44,749 bases of DNA. Source: Cyanobium sp. NIES-981 (GTDB lineage Bacteria > Cyanobacteriota > Cyanobacteriia > PCC-6307 > Cyanobiaceae). The notes below the pieces were generated by a model that did no database searches, was not told the DNA's origin, and worked only from the letters and a program-made list of their open reading frames with translations. Of this stretch, positions 42,667 to 44,749 are shown in pieces; the stretch's first letter is position 1, and each line of letters opens with the position of its first letter. The position numbers and the translations under genes were made by a program. The DNA lies in assembly GCA_945896675.1 (NCBI GenBank), contig CAMDEM010000018.1:1-44749 (forward strand), read 5' to 3'.

Positions 42667-43797
42667 TTGTTTTTCCCAACCTCCTGCCTGCGCCTGGCTT
42701 TCGCCGCAATCACAGGCCTCGGACTGGGACTCGGAGCAGCAGCCTCGCCGATTCGGCTCGGGCAATCAGCCCCCCTCTCCGGGCGATCCGCCCAGCTGGG
42801 CCAGGAGTACCGCGCAGGTGCTCTGGCCTATTTCTCCCAGGTCAATCAGCGCGGCGGCATCAACGGCAAGACAATTGCTCTGATCACCCTTGACGACCGC
42901 TACGAGCCCAAGCTCACCTTGCGCAATACGCGAACTCTCCTGGAGCGCGACAAGGTCTTAGCTCTGTTCGGGTATGTGGGCACCCCCACGGTGCAGGCCG
43001 TGCTCCCCTTAGTCGATGCGCAGCGGATTCCCCTAATTGCGCCATTGAGCGGCGCCGAACTGCTGCGCTCCCCGCTCCGCCCAACGGTCTTCAACCTGCG
43101 CACCAGCTACCGGAGTGAACTACGCGAGAGCATCAAGGCCCTGGTGCGCGCGGGCCTCCGCAGGATCGGCGTGATCTACCAGCGGGATGCCTTCGGTCTG
43201 GATGGCCTGCGCGCCACCAAGGCAGCCCTGAAGGGCTACAACCTGGCCGCTGTGGCAGAGGTTTCCGTTAACCGGAACAGCCTGAACAACGAAGCTGCCG
43301 CCCGTGAGATGGTGGCAGCCAGCCCCAACGGATTGGTGCTGGTGACCACCTATGGCACCGCAGCCGACCTGATTCTTCGACTGAGGAAACTGGGCAACCA
43401 TGCCCCCGTGATGAGCGTCTCGTTCGTGGGCACCCAGGCCCTTCAAAACGCCCTGTCACCGCACCTGGCTAATGGCATCGGCATCAGCCAGGTGGTGCCA
43501 TTCCCATGGGATGGACGTCTACCAGTTGTGAGGGAATATCAGCAGGCGATGCGCCGCCAGAGCCAAAAGCCTCGCTATGGCTTCACCAGCCTGGAGGGTT
43601 TTTTAGCCGCCAAGCTCACGGTGGAGGCCCTGCGCAAAGCTGGTCCGGATCCCAGCCGCGAGCGGCTCGTTGCAGCCCTCGATTCGCTTCGCTCCATTGA
43701 TCTGGGCGGCTACCGAGTGTCCTTTTCCCCCCAGGACCACGAGGGCAGTGATTTTGTTGAGCTGACCTATCTCGGTACCCAGAGGTGGGAACCATGA
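42667..43797 (+). CDS. Type I periplasmic solute-binding protein (LivJ/ANF-receptor-like)
   Basis: This secreted binding protein has 376 residues. The start is TTG 42667: no ATG or GTG exists between the in-frame stop at 42619 and this codon, and AGGAG lies at 42652-42656, 10 nt before it. A signal peptide (CLRLAFAAITGLGLGLGAAAS) has no lipobox. The mature protein shows the two-lobe type I fold: IRLGQSAPLSGRSAQLGQEYRAG, VLALFGYVGTPTVQAVLPLVDAQRIPLIAPLSGAELL, VFNLRTSYRSELRESIKALV, RRIGVIYQRDAFGLDGL, LVLVTTYGTAADLI and a C-terminal LGGYRVSFSPQDHEGSDFVEL. No ABC permease or ATPase lies alongside; the neighbour is the divergent pLGIC-like gene. Ligands of the family are amino acids, amides or aromatic acids. 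Confidence 0.9.
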   Translation: MFFPTSCLRLAFAAITGLGLGLGAAASPIRLGQSAPLSGRSAQLGQEYRAGALAYFSQVNQRGGINGKTIALITLDDRYEPKLTLRNTRTLLERDKVLALFGYVGTPTVQAVLPLVDAQRIPLIAPLSGAELLRSPLRPTVFNLRTSYRSELRESIKALVRAGLRRIGVIYQRDAFGLDGLRATKAALKGYNLAAVAEVSVNRNSLNNEAAAREMVAASPNGLVLVTTYGTAADLILRLRKLGNHAPVMSVSFVGTQALQNALSPHLANGIGISQVVPFPWDGRLPVVREYQQAMRRQSQKPRYGFTSLEGFLAAKLTVEALRKAGPDPSRERLVAALDSLRSIDLGGYRVSFSPQDHEGSDFVELTYLGTQRWEP

Positions 43798-43861
43798 ACG
43801 CAAGGGAGCTGGCCTAGGGTCGCCCCATCGCGCCCTGGCGCACCACCCACTGAAGTTGCCC

Positions 43862-44326
43862 ATGGCCGCCCCGATCGATCTGCTGGATGCCGATCTCGAT
43901 GCGCTCAGCGGCTACTACGGCGACCTCGATGGCAGCGAAATCCTGCTTGAGTTCGCCCCCATCAGCCAGCCCCCCTATCTGGTGGCGGGGCTGGGCCTGG
44001 CCATCGCCATGCTCTGCGGCCTCACCTTCGCCAAGTTGGTGCAGCAACGGCTGGACGGCTGGAAACAGGACCGTCTGGCCCTGCTTCCCCTCGGCACGGC
44101 CGTGGTCACGATCCCCTACATGGGCGTGGTGCTGGGCATCACCCTGTTCATTGGCGGCGGCCTCCAGGTGTTTGGCTTCTCCGCCGGGGCTGCCCTGCTG
44201 GTGTCCTTTGTGTTGTCGGTCGGCACCGCCGGGGCCCTCTGGGTCCAGCTCGAACGCCTGATGGGCCAGGTGCAAGACGGCACCTTCAGCGCCGTCGACT
44301 TCGACAACTTCGATCAGTTTTTCTAG
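43862..44326 (+). CDS. Small three-helix membrane protein, conserved hypothetical
   Basis: This is a 154-residue protein from ATG 43862 (a TTG two codons earlier is less likely). An acidic N terminus (DLLDADLDALSGYYGDLDGSE) precedes three hydrophobic segments: about 35-60 (PYLVAGLGLAIAMLCGLTFAKL), 75-105 (GTAVVTIPYMGVVLGITLFIGGGLQVFGF) and 108-132 (AGAALLVSFVLSVGTAGALWVQL). The tail is acidic and Phe-rich (FSAVDFDNFDQFF). I recognise no named family. It follows the solute-binding protein by 64 nt on the same strand, so co-transcription is possible but not shown. Confidence 0.75.
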   Translation: MAAPIDLLDADLDALSGYYGDLDGSEILLEFAPISQPPYLVAGLGLAIAMLCGLTFAKLVQQRLDGWKQDRLALLPLGTAVVTIPYMGVVLGITLFIGGGLQVFGFSAGAALLVSFVLSVGTAGALWVQLERLMGQVQDGTFSAVDFDNFDQFF

Positions 44327-44365
44327 CTTTTCTTTTTCTGGGTATTCTTTTTTTTAGCTTTTCGC
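44327..44365 (+). terminator. T-rich tail after the membrane-protein gene
   Basis: Several T runs follow the stop, including eight T at 44348-44355, with no strong GC hairpin before them. It may be a weak terminator. The remaining gap to 44408 shows only a short AGGTG/CACCT repeat (44397-44410) overlapping the opposite sigma-gene stop. Confidence 0.3.
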
Positions 44366-44408
44366 TGTTCTAGTGCTCTGCGTGCAGCCCTGCATGAGGT
44401 GATGCCAC

Positions 44409-44749
44409 CTAGGCCACCAAATACCCCTCGATCATGGGGGATTGGTCGCGGATGCCATCAAGGCCCTTGCGTTCGAGGTTTCTGGTCTTATCGCGGCTGA
44501 GGCCCAGGGCTTTGGCGATCGAGCTGAGGCTCATGGGTTCGGCGCCCTCCGGCCCCTCACCATCAATCCCATAGCGCATCTTCAATACCCGGCACTGCAG
44601 CTCCGGCAGACGCTCCAGCAGCGCACGCAAATCCCCCTTTAGGCACTCCCCATCCACCTGCTCATCCGGCAGCTCCCCATCCCCAGCCAACAAATCCAAC
44701 AGCTCCGTGTCGTCGCCATCGCCCACCTTCATCTCCAAACTCACCGGCT
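44409..44749 (-). CDS. Sigma-70-family factor, C-terminal part (start outside window)
   Basis: This is a partial gene that runs off the right edge; about 113 residues are visible. EMKVGDGDDTELLDLLAG and the region around LPELQCRVLKMRYGIDGEGP correspond to sigma regions 3.2 and 4.1. MSLSSIAKALGLSRDKTRNLERKGLDGIRD is the region 4.2 helix-turn-helix that reads the -35 box. The pattern is that of cyanobacterial group 2 (SigA-like, non-essential) sigma factors; the recognition helix differs from the principal-sigma consensus ERVRQIE. GTG 44744 is internal, because PVSLE upstream of it is also conserved in sigma factors. Confidence 0.88.
   Translation of the reverse strand, partial: PVSLEMKVGDGDDTELLDLLAGDGELPDEQVDGECLKGDLRALLERLPELQCRVLKMRYGIDGEGPEGAEPMSLSSIAKALGLSRDKTRNLERKGLDGIRDQSPMIEGYLVA

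Overview
The window is a gene-dense, GC-rich piece of a cyanobacterial chromosome, most likely from a high-GC picocyanobacterium (Synechococcus/Cyanobium type; this placement is inferred from gene content and not tested by phylogeny). Cyanobacterial markers are a CyanoP (PsbP-like) photosystem II lipoprotein, a DEAD-box RNA helicase next to a glycine-rich RRM protein, a ClpC with a UVR linker, an ABC1 kinase, a DUF2993 protein and a group-2-like sigma factor. I found no rRNA, tRNA, insertion sequence, prophage or CRISPR array. No gene-free stretch exceeds 300 bases; the longest gaps are about 165 nt (5566-5732 and 31211-31374).

Layout. 1-5126: recB (cut at the left edge) and recD. 5140-8092: a mannose-phosphate-isomerase-type cupin, then deaD and an RRM protein ending in a clear terminator. 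8189-11824: a small basic protein (-), an ABC exporter, an LCP cell-envelope ligase and an MgtC-like membrane protein (-). 11855-19516: an efflux locus with two pairs of half-size FUSC (ArAE) proteins facing each other across a TolC channel, plus a 68-residue membrane protein and an HlyD-type adaptor. 19537-21199: an FAD oxidoreductase and CyanoP. 21296-24176: recR (no ordinary start codon), lipA and an OprB-like porin.

24161-30674 (-) reads as one tightly packed operon: lysA, dacA (c-di-AMP synthase), uppS, bioB, trhO, a GST-DUF952 fusion and a GNAT-like protein. rimI and clpC diverge from it. 33959-36658 (+): a glycerol-dehydrogenase-like enzyme, an alpha/beta hydrolase and a DUF2993 protein. 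36683-39608 (-): a PLP decarboxylase-like protein, cbiT and cdsA. 39688-41343 (+): an ABC1 kinase.

The most unusual part is 41378-43797. A membrane protein with the topology and hallmark motifs of a pentameric ligand-gated ion channel (pLGIC, the GLIC/Cys-loop superfamily) is transcribed divergently, 53 bp away, from a secreted type I periplasmic solute-binding protein. The binding protein has no ABC permease or ATPase partner nearby. I infer a possible two-component periplasmic solute sensor and ion channel. The window closes with a small membrane protein and the C-terminal part of a sigma factor.
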